Source: Paenibacillus montaniterrae (GTDB lineage Bacteria; Bacillota; Bacilli; Paenibacillales; Paenibacillaceae). Taken from it: 64,000 nt of DNA. The DNA lies in the NCBI RefSeq assembly GCF_018403185.1, contig NZ_BOSE01000001.1:1178001-1242000 (forward strand). The letters run 5' to 3'. The position numbers and the translations under genes are program-made. Of this stretch, positions 7,461 through 16,800 are shown one piece after another (position 1 is the stretch's first letter; each line of letters opens with the position of its first letter). The notes under the pieces are model-generated. The model was not told where the DNA came from and ran no database searches. It saw only the letters and a list, made by a program, of their open reading frames with translations.

Positions 7461-7907
7461 CTACTCAGCCAATCGCGCGTCATGATTCAACTGAATCAAT
7501 ACGCCGAACGGATCTTTCACAATCCCGTAAGCCTCGCTAAAAACGAGTTTGCCTAGCGGTCTAATCACTTCTGTACGCGGGTCCTGCAGCAATGAAGCAT
7601 ACATCCGCTCGATTTTCTCACGATCAGCAGACTGAATGCAAAGCGAAATATTGTTGCCTACAATATAGTCCAGCTCCGGAACCATCGTTTCCTCTGCCAG
7701 CATCATTTTGTGCATGCCAACCTGAAGCACGGAATGCGTAATCCATTGCTCCTTTCCTTGCTCTACTTCAAAGGTTGGATCCATGATTTTCAAGTCCTCA
7801 TACGTAACCTTCATCAAAACGCTCGCTTGCAAATGCTTCTCGTAAAACGAAATCGCTTCCGCTGTTTGTCCATTCATTGATAGAAACGTTACAACCTCGT
7901 AGCTCAT
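7461..7907 (-). CDS. PhnB-type VOC (glyoxalase-fold) protein
   Basis: The gene encodes 148 aa from ATG 7907 with AAGGAGGAAC upstream; longer frames to 8036 lack a ribosome site and run into the divergent promoter. The protein has the PhnB/YjdN layout of the vicinal-oxygen-chelate superfamily: VTFLSMNGQTAEAISFYEKHL at the start and YGIVKDPFGVLIQLNHD at the end. PhnB-type proteins have no settled activity; substrate is unknown. It is divergent from a WYL-family regulator 93 nt away, a layout that often means the regulator controls it. Confidence 0.8.
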   Translation of the reverse strand: MSYEVVTFLSMNGQTAEAISFYEKHLQASVLMKVTYEDLKIMDPTFEVEQGKEQWITHSVLQVGMHKMMLAEETMVPELDYIVGNNISLCIQSADREKIERMYASLLQDPRTEVIRPLGKLVFSEAYGIVKDPFGVLIQLNHDARLAE

Positions 7908-8000
7908 TTTTGTTCCTCCTTGTAAATGATTGAATTTTGTCTCAACACTGTATACTATAAGCATTAAAGGTTTCAAAAACGGATACCATTGGTGGAGATT

Positions 8001-9002
8001 ATGAAAAAATACGAGAATGTTTATAAGATCATGCATTATGTGTACAAAAAGGACCGCTTTACGCTGCAGGAGCTAATGAGCGAATTCAACATCTCCAAAA
8101 GCACCGCGCTGCGTTATATAAAAGCGCTTGAGGATATCGGGGTGCCGCTCTATTCGGAGTTGGGGCGGTATGGCGGCTATACGATTTTGGATACGTATAA
8201 AATACCGCCGCTCACCTTTACCCCGCAGGAAACGTACGCACTCTTTTTTTCGCTTAAAGCGATGGAGCAGATGGGCTCGATGCCATTTCAAGCGGAATAT
8301 GCAGCCATCCAGCAAAAGTTTCTGGACTCTGTCGCGCCTAAAATAAAAGCGACGCTTGAGCAGCTAAAGGATCGTATTTCCTTCGGCAGCTTCAAGGCAA
8401 TGAATGATTGCCCACAGCTCGAAGCGATTTTGCTGGCTGTTACCCAGCCTTCTGTGCTGCGCATTGTCTATCAGGCTCCAAAGGCTGCAGGCTCAACAAC
8501 CGTACGCAACATTCAACCGATTGGCATATTTGCCGAGCATGGGAGCTGGTATTGCCCTGCCTTTGATTTGGACAAAAAGGAATACAGACTATTCCGCTGC
8601 GACCGAATCAAGGAGCTTGCGCTGCTAGAGAAGGAGCCTTTTCATTTAATCGAACAGGTTGATTTGTATAATCGCCTCCAGCTCGTGCATAAGGGCAGCG
8701 ATACGATTGCTTATAGGCTTGAAATTTCGCTGGAAGGCAAAGAAATATATAATAGACATCATTATCCCAATATGGAGCTGGAGGAATCTGAAGCTGGCTT
8801 TGCCATTACTGGCTGGATCAATCCATCAGAAACAGACTTCCTGCTCCATTATCTCCATCAATTTGCGCCGTATGTGCTGAATGTCCATCCACGCTCGCTT
8901 AAACAAGCCTTTCTTGCAAGTCTGGACATGCAAAGGAGTAAGCTAATCGCACAGGCAGACGATGTCAAGGAGGAGCACAACGATGCTGGAAGAACAATAT
9001 AA
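8001..9002 (+). CDS. YafY/DeoR-type HTH-WYL transcriptional regulator
   Basis: The gene encodes 333 aa from ATG 8001 just after GGTGGAG (short spacing; TTG 7989 and GTG 7992 are in-frame alternatives). An N-terminal HTH (FTLQELMSEFNISKSTALRYIKALEDIGVPLYSE) is followed by a GGY wing and a WYL domain at about 130-320, seen in ILRIVYQAPKAAG, IQPIGIFAEHGSWYCPAFDLDKKEYRLFRCDRI. WYL domains sense small ligands or nucleic acid ends. It is divergent from the VOC gene and overlaps the following AraC-type regulator by 20 nt, so it is also the first gene of an operon with the iron-siderophore regulator. Confidence 0.85.
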   Translation: MKKYENVYKIMHYVYKKDRFTLQELMSEFNISKSTALRYIKALEDIGVPLYSELGRYGGYTILDTYKIPPLTFTPQETYALFFSLKAMEQMGSMPFQAEYAAIQQKFLDSVAPKIKATLEQLKDRISFGSFKAMNDCPQLEAILLAVTQPSVLRIVYQAPKAAGSTTVRNIQPIGIFAEHGSWYCPAFDLDKKEYRLFRCDRIKELALLEKEPFHLIEQVDLYNRLQLVHKGSDTIAYRLEISLEGKEIYNRHHYPNMELEESEAGFAITGWINPSETDFLLHYLHQFAPYVLNVHPRSLKQAFLASLDMQRSKLIAQADDVKEEHNDAGRTI

Positions 9003-10611
9003 TTTGCAAAGCATTCGCAGACTTGTTCTGGATCTGCCAACTGCCAGCCGCGGCACGTTTTTGGAGCATCATACGCTGCTCGTCATCCTGCAAGGGTTTG
9101 GCTATCTCTATTTGAATGAACGGAAATATAGGCTAAAGGCTAAAGAAGCCTATTATTGCCCGCCAGGCGCGCTAATGGATGTGCGAGTCGGTGATGCCTT
9201 TACAGAGCTTGAGCTCTACGAGCTGCAATATGAAATCTGGACAGCCGCCGAATATGACGGCGAGCGTATCCTGTACAACAAAAGCACAGCAGCACATATT
9301 GATCAGGAGCAGCAGCTTTCATTTGCTGTAAATGAAGAAGCAATGACTAAGCTTAGAGCGCTTGAAGAAATATGGCCGGACTCGCAGCATACGCTGCCCA
9401 ACAACAGCAGCCAACGCCAGCGGCTTTTGTTGGACGCAACCTTTAAATTGGTGATCCATAGCTTGTTCTATGCTGGACAGAATCGCAGCAGTGATGAGGA
9501 GTGGAAGCTGCGCATCCAGCAAGCAGCCGAATATATGAACGATAATTTTGCAAGCTCCATCACTCGCAGCGAGCTGGCCAAGCGAGTAGGATTAACGCCC
9601 GAGCATTTCTCCGTTTCATTCAAAAAAGTAATGGGCATCGGCTTTTCCGAATATCTCACCAAGCTGCGCATCGACAAAGCGAAGGAAAAGCTGCTTGGAG
9701 CAGATCGAAACCTTAATAAAATCGCACGCGAGATCGGCTATCGTGACGGACTATACCTTAGCCGCAAGTTTAAGCAGCAAACTGGCATGGCGCCTCGCGA
9801 TTATATCCAGAAGCCGAAAAAAATAATTGCTTTGCAGTATTTAGGCCATTTGCTTGCTTTAGGCTTAATGCCTGTCGGAACAACAACCAAGCTTCTGCAT
9901 GCTTTGCCGTATCGCAATAGGCTTGATCATGTGGCAGATGTCGGTGATTTCCAATCGCTCAGAGGCATTGCTGAGCTTCAGCCCGATCTCATTATTACAG
10001 CGTGGCCTAATCCGGAGCCTTGGACGAAGCTGGCCACCACCTTGTCCATTCCGTGGGGACGCGAGGATTGCTTGGATGAATTGCTGCGTCTTGGCAAAAG
10101 CCTGAATCGGATCAATGAAGCCAAAGCCTGGATTGAAGCGTTTCAGGTGAAAGAGAAGCAGGCCGCCGAGCAGGTTCATGCCGTCGTAAAGCCTGGCGCT
10201 ACCGCAGCGGTATTTGAATTTTGGTCCGATAAAATTTGGGCAGTAAATAGCGGCTACGGCAGAGGCTTAAGAAATTTGTATAGAAGTCTTTCCTTTCGCC
10301 CTCCTGAGTCGTTGATTCCATATGTGACGGGCTCTGGAATTGGCCTGGAGCTCTCCGCGAATCATTTGGCACCATACGCTCCTGATCTGTTATTCGTGTC
10401 GGTATGGAAAGAAAATGGCGGGCTTGCCCATGCGCAGCAGGTCATGTCCAGCGAGCATTGGAACTCACTGCCTGCTGTAAAAAATGGTCATGTTTATCCG
10501 ATAGATTTGCAGCTTTTCAAATACAATGATCCAATCGCGCTTGAGCAGCAGCTGCAGGTGCAAATAGAGCTTCTTACAAAAGTCCATAAAAAACCCCATT
10601 TTACGAAATAG
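8983..10611 (+). CDS. AraC-family regulator fused to a siderophore-binding domain (Btr-like)
   Basis: The gene encodes 542 aa from ATG 8983, eight bases after AAGGAGG. There is an N-terminal cupin-like sensor (about 1-150), a double-HTH AraC domain (about 170-275; ASSITRSELAKRVGLTPEHFS, NKIAREIGYRDGLYLSRKFKQ, GMAPRDY), and a C-terminal FecB/BtuF-type periplasmic-binding fold (about 280-535; IALQYLGHLLALGLMPVG, ELQPDLIIT). B. subtilis Btr has this architecture and activates siderophore uptake on binding ferri-siderophore. The C-terminal half is clearly paralogous to the lipoprotein encoded next door (shared QYxGHLLxLG, IPWG, IWAV, GRGxRNLY, EHW/SLW-SLPA), so sensor and receptor probably bind the same siderophore. 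No permease or ATPase gene is present. Confidence 0.9.
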   Translation: MLEEQYNLQSIRRLVLDLPTASRGTFLEHHTLLVILQGFGYLYLNERKYRLKAKEAYYCPPGALMDVRVGDAFTELELYELQYEIWTAAEYDGERILYNKSTAAHIDQEQQLSFAVNEEAMTKLRALEEIWPDSQHTLPNNSSQRQRLLLDATFKLVIHSLFYAGQNRSSDEEWKLRIQQAAEYMNDNFASSITRSELAKRVGLTPEHFSVSFKKVMGIGFSEYLTKLRIDKAKEKLLGADRNLNKIAREIGYRDGLYLSRKFKQQTGMAPRDYIQKPKKIIALQYLGHLLALGLMPVGTTTKLLHALPYRNRLDHVADVGDFQSLRGIAELQPDLIITAWPNPEPWTKLATTLSIPWGREDCLDELLRLGKSLNRINEAKAWIEAFQVKEKQAAEQVHAVVKPGATAAVFEFWSDKIWAVNSGYGRGLRNLYRSLSFRPPESLIPYVTGSGIGLELSANHLAPYAPDLLFVSVWKENGGLAHAQQVMSSEHWNSLPAVKNGHVYPIDLQLFKYNDPIALEQQLQVQIELLTKVHKKPHFTK

Positions 10612-10637
10612 ACGTGCATAAAAACGATTGCTATGAT

Positions 10638-10656
10638 GATAATGATATTTATTATC
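10638..10656 (+). promoter_or_regulatory. Fur box upstream of the siderophore-binding lipoprotein gene
   Basis: GATAATGATATTTATTATC matches the 19-bp Fur consensus at 17 positions, and lies 22 nt before the start codon and 26 nt after the AraC-type gene. It gives the lipoprotein its own iron-responsive promoter. Confidence 0.85.
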
Positions 10657-10677
10657 AATTAAATGGAGGCTTTATTC

Positions 10678-11664
10678 ATGACATTTCGTAATTGGCTTAC
10701 TAGTTTGGCAGCATTAACTCTCGTTATCGTTCTTAGCGCATGCGGGGCATCACCAACGAACAATAATGGCTCAAATGCGGATTCGGCTTCACCACCAGCA
10801 GAGACCGAGCAAGAGGTGCTTACGCAAAAGTATGAAAGCGTAATGGGTGAAATCGAGATTCCCGTCGAGCCCAAGCGGATCGTAGCGACACAATATGTAG
10901 GACACTTGCTTACACTTGGCGTTAAACCAGTCGGAGCTGGAACTGCCAGCTTGAATCAGTACTTTTTGCAGGATCATATAGATGGCATTGTAGATATTGG
11001 CGATGACTCCGTTGCACTCGAGAAAATTATCGAGTTGAAGCCAGATCTCATCATTCGCCCTTCTGACAAAAACTACGATCAGTTCTCTAAAATTGCGCCA
11101 ACGATCGTCATTCCGTGGGGCCAGATGGACCTATATACAGAGCTGCGCGAGTTTGGGCGTTTCTTGGGCAAAGAAAATGAAGCCGAACAAGCGATCGAGG
11201 AATATGAAAGCAAAATAGCAGAAGCAAAGGAAAAACTTAATGGGGTCGTGAAAGAAGGAGAAACAGTTGGCGTATATGAAATTTGGGCGAAAAACTTCTG
11301 GGCAGTAGGCGAAAGCTTTGGCCGCGGCACACGCAATTTGTACTCTGGCCTCGGATTTGAACCGCCAGCCAAGCTGAAAGAGCATGTTGCCAACGGAGGA
11401 GCGGGGCTGGACATGTCCTTGGAAGCTCTCCCTGAAATGGCGGCCGACTATATGTTTGTTACCGTTTATGGAGCTGACGGAGGCGACGAGCGTGCCGAAG
11501 AAATTATGAGCAGCAGTCTGTGGACATCGCTTCCTGCTTACAAAAACAATCGAATCTTTGTGCTGGACATTAATCAGTTCTCAGCAGGCGACCTCATATC
11601 CTTAAGCAAGCAGCTTGACATTCAAACAGAGCTGCTTCTAAATAGTCAAGCGAATAGCAATTAA
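10678..11664 (+). CDS. Iron-siderophore ABC transporter substrate-binding lipoprotein
   Basis: The gene encodes 328 aa from ATG 10678, nine bases after GGAGG; ATG 10663 precedes the ribosome site. A lipoprotein signal ends at LSAC-G, anchoring the protein outside the membrane. The remainder is a class III binding protein (FecB/FhuD type): KRIVATQYVGHLLTLGVKPVGAG, ELKPDLIIRPS, NLYSGLGFEPP, SLWTSLPAYKNNRIFVLD. It delivers ferri-siderophore to a FecCD-type permease, which is not encoded in this window, so it must share one encoded elsewhere. It is controlled by the Fur box at 10638 and probably by the adjacent AraC-type protein, whose C-terminal domain is its paralogue. Confidence 0.92.
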   Translation: MTFRNWLTSLAALTLVIVLSACGASPTNNNGSNADSASPPAETEQEVLTQKYESVMGEIEIPVEPKRIVATQYVGHLLTLGVKPVGAGTASLNQYFLQDHIDGIVDIGDDSVALEKIIELKPDLIIRPSDKNYDQFSKIAPTIVIPWGQMDLYTELREFGRFLGKENEAEQAIEEYESKIAEAKEKLNGVVKEGETVGVYEIWAKNFWAVGESFGRGTRNLYSGLGFEPPAKLKEHVANGGAGLDMSLEALPEMAADYMFVTVYGADGGDERAEEIMSSSLWTSLPAYKNNRIFVLDINQFSAGDLISLSKQLDIQTELLLNSQANSN

Positions 11665-11695
11665 CAGCAAGCAAGTACCGAAATCGTACACAAAG

Positions 11696-11737
11696 CAAAA
11701 AAATGGGACTGTGACCTATTGCAGTCCCATTTTTTCA
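11696..11737 (+). terminator. Rho-independent terminator after the siderophore-binding gene
   Basis: Arms AAAAATGGGACTG and CAGTCCCATTTTT are exact complements around a ten-base loop, ending in a T run. Confidence 0.9.
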
Positions 11738-11874
11738 TGCAGCAGTTTAGCTTCATCCTTCCGAATTTCGTATCGATTCCTCTATGCGCGCCATTAGAGG
11801 CTAGGATTAACGACTGCTCTGTTCCCCGTTTGTTGTCAAAAAAATGAGAGCCTGCATAGCTCCCAGTTAGAGAT

Positions 11875-11951
11875 GTTCGAAAGCCCGACTTGATGTCGAT
11901 GCGAGCGTAAGCTTAGTCGGCAGCGAATCCTGAAAGCCGAGCATTTGGAAC
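11875..11951. repeat. R2 element, internally deleted copy
   Basis: The left end GTTCGAAAGCCCGACTTGAT and right end CCTGAAAGCCGAGCATTTGGAAC match the ends of full R2 copies (17331-17685), but only about 77 bp remain in place of about 170. It lies in a 300-bp gap (11741-12037) in which I see no other feature. Confidence 0.6.
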
Positions 11952-12037
11952 ATACTATTAATGAACTAGTAAACTCTCAAGCACTGCATTCACACGGCAA
12001 ATGGTAATGAGTTAGCTGGAAAGCATTAAGGTAAGGC

Positions 12038-12262
12038 TTAGATTTTTAGCTCTCCCATTTTAATTAACTCAACAACTGCTTGCGAACGACCTTTTACATT
12101 CAATTTTTGCATGACATTGGAGATATGGTTCCGTACAGTCTTCTCGCTAATGAAAAGCTGCTGGGCAATATCTCTTGTCGTTTTATCCTGCACGAGGAGC
12201 TCGAATACTTCGCGCTCGCGATGAGTTAAAAGAAACTTGCTTTTATGGTCGTTGTCCCTCAA
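12038..12262 (-). CDS. gerE: Spore coat regulator GerE
   Basis: The gene encodes 74 aa, exactly the length of B. subtilis GerE, starting at TTG 12262 with AAGGAGGG upstream. It is a lone LuxR-type HTH: LLTHREREVFELLVQDKTTRD, then IAQQLFISEKTVRNHISNVMQ and KLNVKGRSQAVVELIKMGEL. GerE acts in the mother cell late in sporulation, activating or repressing sigma-K-dependent coat genes. A plausible sigma-K promoter lies at 12325-12352. It has no receiver domain, as expected. In this window possible targets are the collagen-like genes and the micro-genes at 37658 and 41848 (inference). Confidence 0.95.
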   Translation of the reverse strand: MRDNDHKSKFLLTHREREVFELLVQDKTTRDIAQQLFISEKTVRNHISNVMQKLNVKGRSQAVVELIKMGELKI

Positions 12263-12324
12263 TGTGTTTCAGCCCTCCTTGCCAGGGTTTTATGGTATAC
12301 CAAGGTCAAGGGATACAGTCAAGA

Positions 12325-12352
12325 TATCATATGTCTCAGGTAAGATGTTTGT
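12325..12352 (-). promoter_or_regulatory. Candidate sigma-K promoter of gerE
   Basis: On the minus strand ACA (12352-12350), 16 nt, then CATATGATA (12333-12325) fits the sigma-K pattern AC-N16-CATAnnnTA. It lies about 62 nt before the TTG start. This is a pattern match only. Confidence 0.5.
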
Positions 12353-12383
12353 TACCTATACTGGAAAAATAGGCGTATGGTAT

Positions 12384-12815
12384 TTATTGGCGAAAAACCC
12401 ATTTTTTCATGCCTGTGAACTGTATGACAAGAATAACTACTGTAGCAACGAGCTTACTCCACAGCTCCGACCAGTGTGCGAGCTCAATGAGCAACGCGAT
12501 CAAGCCGGTTGACAGCAGCAGCGTTACGCTATTCCAGAGCAGAAAGCGCAGCAGCGTGCCCCGCTCCCGCTTTCCACTCTCCTTCTTTTCCTTGCTGCGA
12601 AACGTCAAGTACTTATTCCATACATAGCTGTTCAGCATCCCGGCAGCGTAAGACAGCACATTGGCCGCAATATAATAAACGGATAGCTGGAGCAGTGCCC
12701 AATATACGAACAAATCAACTGCTGTATTAAGCACGCCGACCAAGCCGAACAAAACGAACTGCAGCGTTGTTTTTTTAAGCGCTGCTTGCGCCTGCGCTTG
12801 CTCTCGTTCCACCAT
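12384..12815 (-). CDS. GtrA-family membrane protein
   Basis: The gene encodes 143 aa starting at ATG 12815, three bases after the stop of the GT2 gene, with GAGGAG overlapping that stop. Four membrane segments form one GtrA domain: LQFVLFGLVGVLNTAVDLFVYW, YIAANVLSYAAGMLNSYVWNKYLTF, a third helix at about 88-110, and VATVVILVIQFTGMKKWVF. GtrA proteins are thought to flip or hand over lipid-linked sugars made by a partner GT2 enzyme. Here the partners are the two upstream genes. It is the last gene of the three-gene glycosylation operon. Confidence 0.9.
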   Translation of the reverse strand: MVEREQAQAQAALKKTTLQFVLFGLVGVLNTAVDLFVYWALLQLSVYYIAANVLSYAAGMLNSYVWNKYLTFRSKEKKESGKRERGTLLRFLLWNSVTLLLSTGLIALLIELAHWSELWSKLVATVVILVIQFTGMKKWVFRQ

Positions 12816-12818
12816 CGT

Positions 12819-13793
12819 CTACTCCTCTTGCCGTTGCAGGCGTGGCGCTTCCTCATCCTGCTGCTGACCAATGCACTCACGTACAATGTATAGCGGACGA
12901 TTTTTCGTCTCATCATAAATGCGCCCTATATACTCACCAATGACGCCAAGCAAAATGAGGATGATGCCATTAAACAGCAAATTGATCGCCACAATACTGG
13001 CCCAGCCAGCCGTTGTCGTATTCGTAAACAAGCGCTGATAAACGACGATAACCAAATAAATAAAGCTGAAAAATGAAATCGTAAAGCCGATGTAGCTGGC
13101 AATTTTCAGCGGCTTATAGGAAAACGAGGTGATTGCGTCAAGCGCAAAGCGCAGCATCCGTTTTAGCGGGTACTTCGTTACGCCTGCAAACCGCTCCTCA
13201 CGCACAAATTCGACACTCGTTTGCCTGAAGCCAATCCAGCTTACCAAGCCGCGGACAAAGCGGTTTTTCTCCTTCAAGCCCTTCAGCACATCGCAAACCT
13301 TGCGGTCAATCAAGCGAAAATCGCCTGTATCTGCCGGAATATCTACATTCGTAAGCGCCCGCAGCGTGCGGTAGAAGATTTTGGCTGTCGCTTTTTTGAA
13401 CCAGGTCTCGCCCTTGCGCTTAACCCGCTTGCCATACACTACCTCATAGCCGTCGCGCCACTTGTCGATCATTTGCAGGATTACTTCAGGCGGGTCCTGC
13501 AGATCAGCATCAATAATAATAATCGCATCGCCGCGCGCATAGTCCATCCCTGCAGTAATCGCAATCTGATGACCAAAGTTGCGGGAAAAATCGATCAGCA
13601 CCACCTCTTGATGCTGCTCCGCAAGCTGCTTAATGATGTCAGCCGAGCGGTCCTTGCTGCCATCATTGACGAAAATGAGCTCATAGCGCTCGCCCAAGCT
13701 GTCCATAACTTGCTTCAATCGCTCAAATGTTGTGCCAATTACTTCTTCTTCGTTGTACATTGGCACGATTACGCTAAATAATGAGCCAGACAT
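12819..13793 (-). CDS. GT2 polyprenyl-phosphate glycosyltransferase (DPM1/GtrB type)
   Basis: The gene encodes 324 aa from ATG 13793. The N-terminal GT-A domain begins SVIVPMYNEEEVI, with VNDGSKDRS and the metal-binding DADLQDPPEVI. A long amphipathic segment and two C-terminal membrane helices (about 230-290) match GtrB/YkcC-type enzymes. These load a sugar from a nucleotide donor onto undecaprenyl phosphate on the inner face of the membrane. GtrA (downstream) would flip it, and the PMT-type enzyme (upstream gene) would use it outside. The sugar is not readable from sequence. Confidence 0.92.
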   Translation of the reverse strand: MSGSLFSVIVPMYNEEEVIGTTFERLKQVMDSLGERYELIFVNDGSKDRSADIIKQLAEQHQEVVLIDFSRNFGHQIAITAGMDYARGDAIIIIDADLQDPPEVILQMIDKWRDGYEVVYGKRVKRKGETWFKKATAKIFYRTLRALTNVDIPADTGDFRLIDRKVCDVLKGLKEKNRFVRGLVSWIGFRQTSVEFVREERFAGVTKYPLKRMLRFALDAITSFSYKPLKIASYIGFTISFFSFIYLVIVVYQRLFTNTTTAGWASIVAINLLFNGIILILLGVIGEYIGRIYDETKNRPLYIVRECIGQQQDEEAPRLQRQEE

Positions 13794-13822
13794 TGTAGTC
13801 CTCCTTTATTTATAGCCACCCG

Positions 13823-16800
13823 TTAAAACACCCATGACGGGAACCAGCGAAGCACATTCAAAATATAGCTTTCCGATACCATCATACCTGACAACGCAGG
13901 ATAAAACATAATAAACAGCAGCACGGCCAAGCTAACAAACGCATATCTGATTTTGCTGTTCCACTTATAATGCTCCTCGAGCAGCTTGAACATATACATA
14001 ATGCTTACGATCATAAACGGCACCATCGCGAAATAATGATACAGGAAGGTTTCGCGCGGCACAAGCATCCACGGCACGTATTGCGAGAAATATGCGATCA
14101 CCAGCATCGTCGCCATGCCATCCTTGCGGCGTATGCTGACAACTGTAGTCGCCAGCATCGTAAACAAGCCCGTCCACCAAATAAGCGGGTTGCCAAGCGC
14201 CACAATCGTCGAGCGCATGCCTTCAAGCGGCGCTGAATCAAGATAATACCATACCGGACGCTTCATAAACGGCCACTCCCACCACGTCGAGGAGAACGGA
14301 TGCGAGGAAACAAGATTGCTATGATAGTTGAACATGTTCACCTGATAGTCAATCAGCGCCTGAAGCGTGTAGCCGCCTTCTGCAGGCTTGAGCACAGGAA
14401 TATTTGCCAGCGCATAGATCGCCGCTGGAATCGCTACATAGAATAGAAGGCATATCGCCAATGTAGAAATCGTGTACGGCACAAACTTTTTGCGAATCTG
14501 CTCAGCCTTAACCTTTAACGACTTGGCTGGCTTGCTGCCATCGTTCCCCTGCAGCAGCAGCCCTGCATTGCGATATTCGGTGTAACGTCGCAGCAACGTA
14601 ATCGCCAGCATAATCGCCAGCCCCGCTCCGCCATAAAACACAATCCATTTGGAGGCGATGCCGAGACCGAAAAACAGTCCTGCCAGCCCTAGCGGAATAA
14701 ACGTATGCAGCAAACGATCACGATAAAAATTCATCCGCGCATACTGATTCATGAACAAGAACATCAGCATAATAAACAACACGCCATATACATCAATCGT
14801 AGCAATTCTCGTTTGCGTAAAATGCATAAAATCAACAGCAAATAAAATCATCGCTCCGGCGGCATAGCTCGTTCTGCGCAAAATCGCCTTCGCCATTACA
14901 TAAATAATCGGCAGCATCGCTGCGCCTGCCAAAGCGCCGACGATCCGCCAGCCAAACGGCCCCAGCCCAAACAGCTGTATCCCGATTGCAATCAGCAGCT
15001 TTCCTAGCGGAGGATGTGTGCTTTCATAAGCCTTCAAGCCTTCCAAATGCTCATAAGCCGTGCGAGCATGATAGATTTCATCAAAATAGCTGCCTACCAT
15101 ATACGTATGGTGGTACGGCACAATGCTTTGCTCATCAATAACATTGCCCGGCTCGCCGCGAACGGCGCCTTGCGGCACGTAGCTGGAAGCGAGCTGCACA
15201 GGCAGCGGCGTCTCCGAGCCTTGCTCGAATATGCCCAGCTCATGAAGGCTGAAGCCGGTTGAGCTGGCAAGCAGCTTGACATAGCGCGCCGTAACCGCAA
15301 CATTCGTTTCCTTCCAGGCAAATACGGCGACATGATCATGTGCAACAATTTGCTCGTCGCTCCAGCTCACCCCATCGTTGGAGAAGGAGTAGCGATACTC
15401 GCCACTGCCAACACCGCCAAAGCTTATAATTCGCTGCAGCGGCTTGCTCTCGCCCAGATCCAGTACGATATAATCCTCTGTCGTGGCAGGCTGCCATACC
15501 GTTTTCGGCGCATCCGTGCTGCCAAGATTAATCAGGGCAACAACGGTGTAAATAGCTGTGACAGCAGCGACAAGCCCCCAATCCTTGCGCGTCATGCCAA
15601 ATTGATACCATTTGCGCGGCTGCTCCCCCGCTTCTTTCTCAGAGTCAGAGCCATTCGCTTTAGCTACCATTTGCTCTGCATGAGCAAGCTGCTCCTGCTT
15701 CTCGCGGGCTGCCAGCTGCTTTACATTTCCGCGCACATACAGATCATACCCGACATAAAGCAAGTACAAGGTTAACGCCACATTTGCCAGCGAGCATAGA
15801 AATGCCACGCCGTCATTTGGCACAAGCGTCGTTGTTTTACTGAACGCCAGCACCGAGTAAATGTTCAGCGTATTCGTAATCGTAAAGCCATAGCTCAAAT
15901 GCAGCAAACGCCGATCAGCGCTTTGAATAAATGCCATCATTAATAGTAAAATTGCAGGGAACATATAGCGCTCATGCATTTTTGTCACAAACATAAAGAC
16001 GATAATAATAAGCGATGCGCCAATAAAGAAAAGCGGCTTTTCGCTGCCTTTTCTGAACAGCCCGATATAGCCTGCGTAAATAACAGCAGCGATAATCGCA
16101 AGCGTGCCAAAGCCAGCCAATGATATGCCGGCAAACATCAGCTCTGTCGACGCCCAGTTCAAATCAAACAGCATATAGGTATTAAATGCGTTGAGCGTGG
16201 CATAGGCATAAGAGGATAACGTGCCGCGATAAAGCTCAATTAGTTGAGTAATGCCATCGCCTTTCAAAAATAACGGAAGCGATAATAACAGAAACGTGCC
16301 AAAGCCCCAGGCTGCGCTAATGGCAACCGTTTTCCAGCGCTTTTGATAGAGCAGCACCAGCAGCACAATCGGCATAAAAATAAATGCCTGCGGCTTCATC
16401 AAAGCGGCAAGAGCAAACACAAACGAGCCTTCGCTAATTTTGTCATTGGCAAAATAACCGATGCTGAGCACAATCAGCAGCGTAAAAATAGAATCTACCT
16501 GCCCCCATACTGCCCCATCCAGCAGTACGACCGGATTAAACAAATAAAGCAGCATTAAGCCGAAGGCCATAGGAAAGACAAGCTTTTTATTAGCCTGCTT
16601 GAATATGTAATATGCAGCAAGCAAGTCAGCTATTAGCGCTGGCAGCTTGTACAATATAAGAAAGCCCGTTCCCCCGTACGATATGCCGAGCAGCTTTTGG
16701 ATTGCGGCCACTACATACAGCACATAAAGATATGCAGGTGGATAATCCAGGAAAAAATCGCCGTGGTACAAATTAAGCAAGCCTTCGTCAAGCGCATAAT

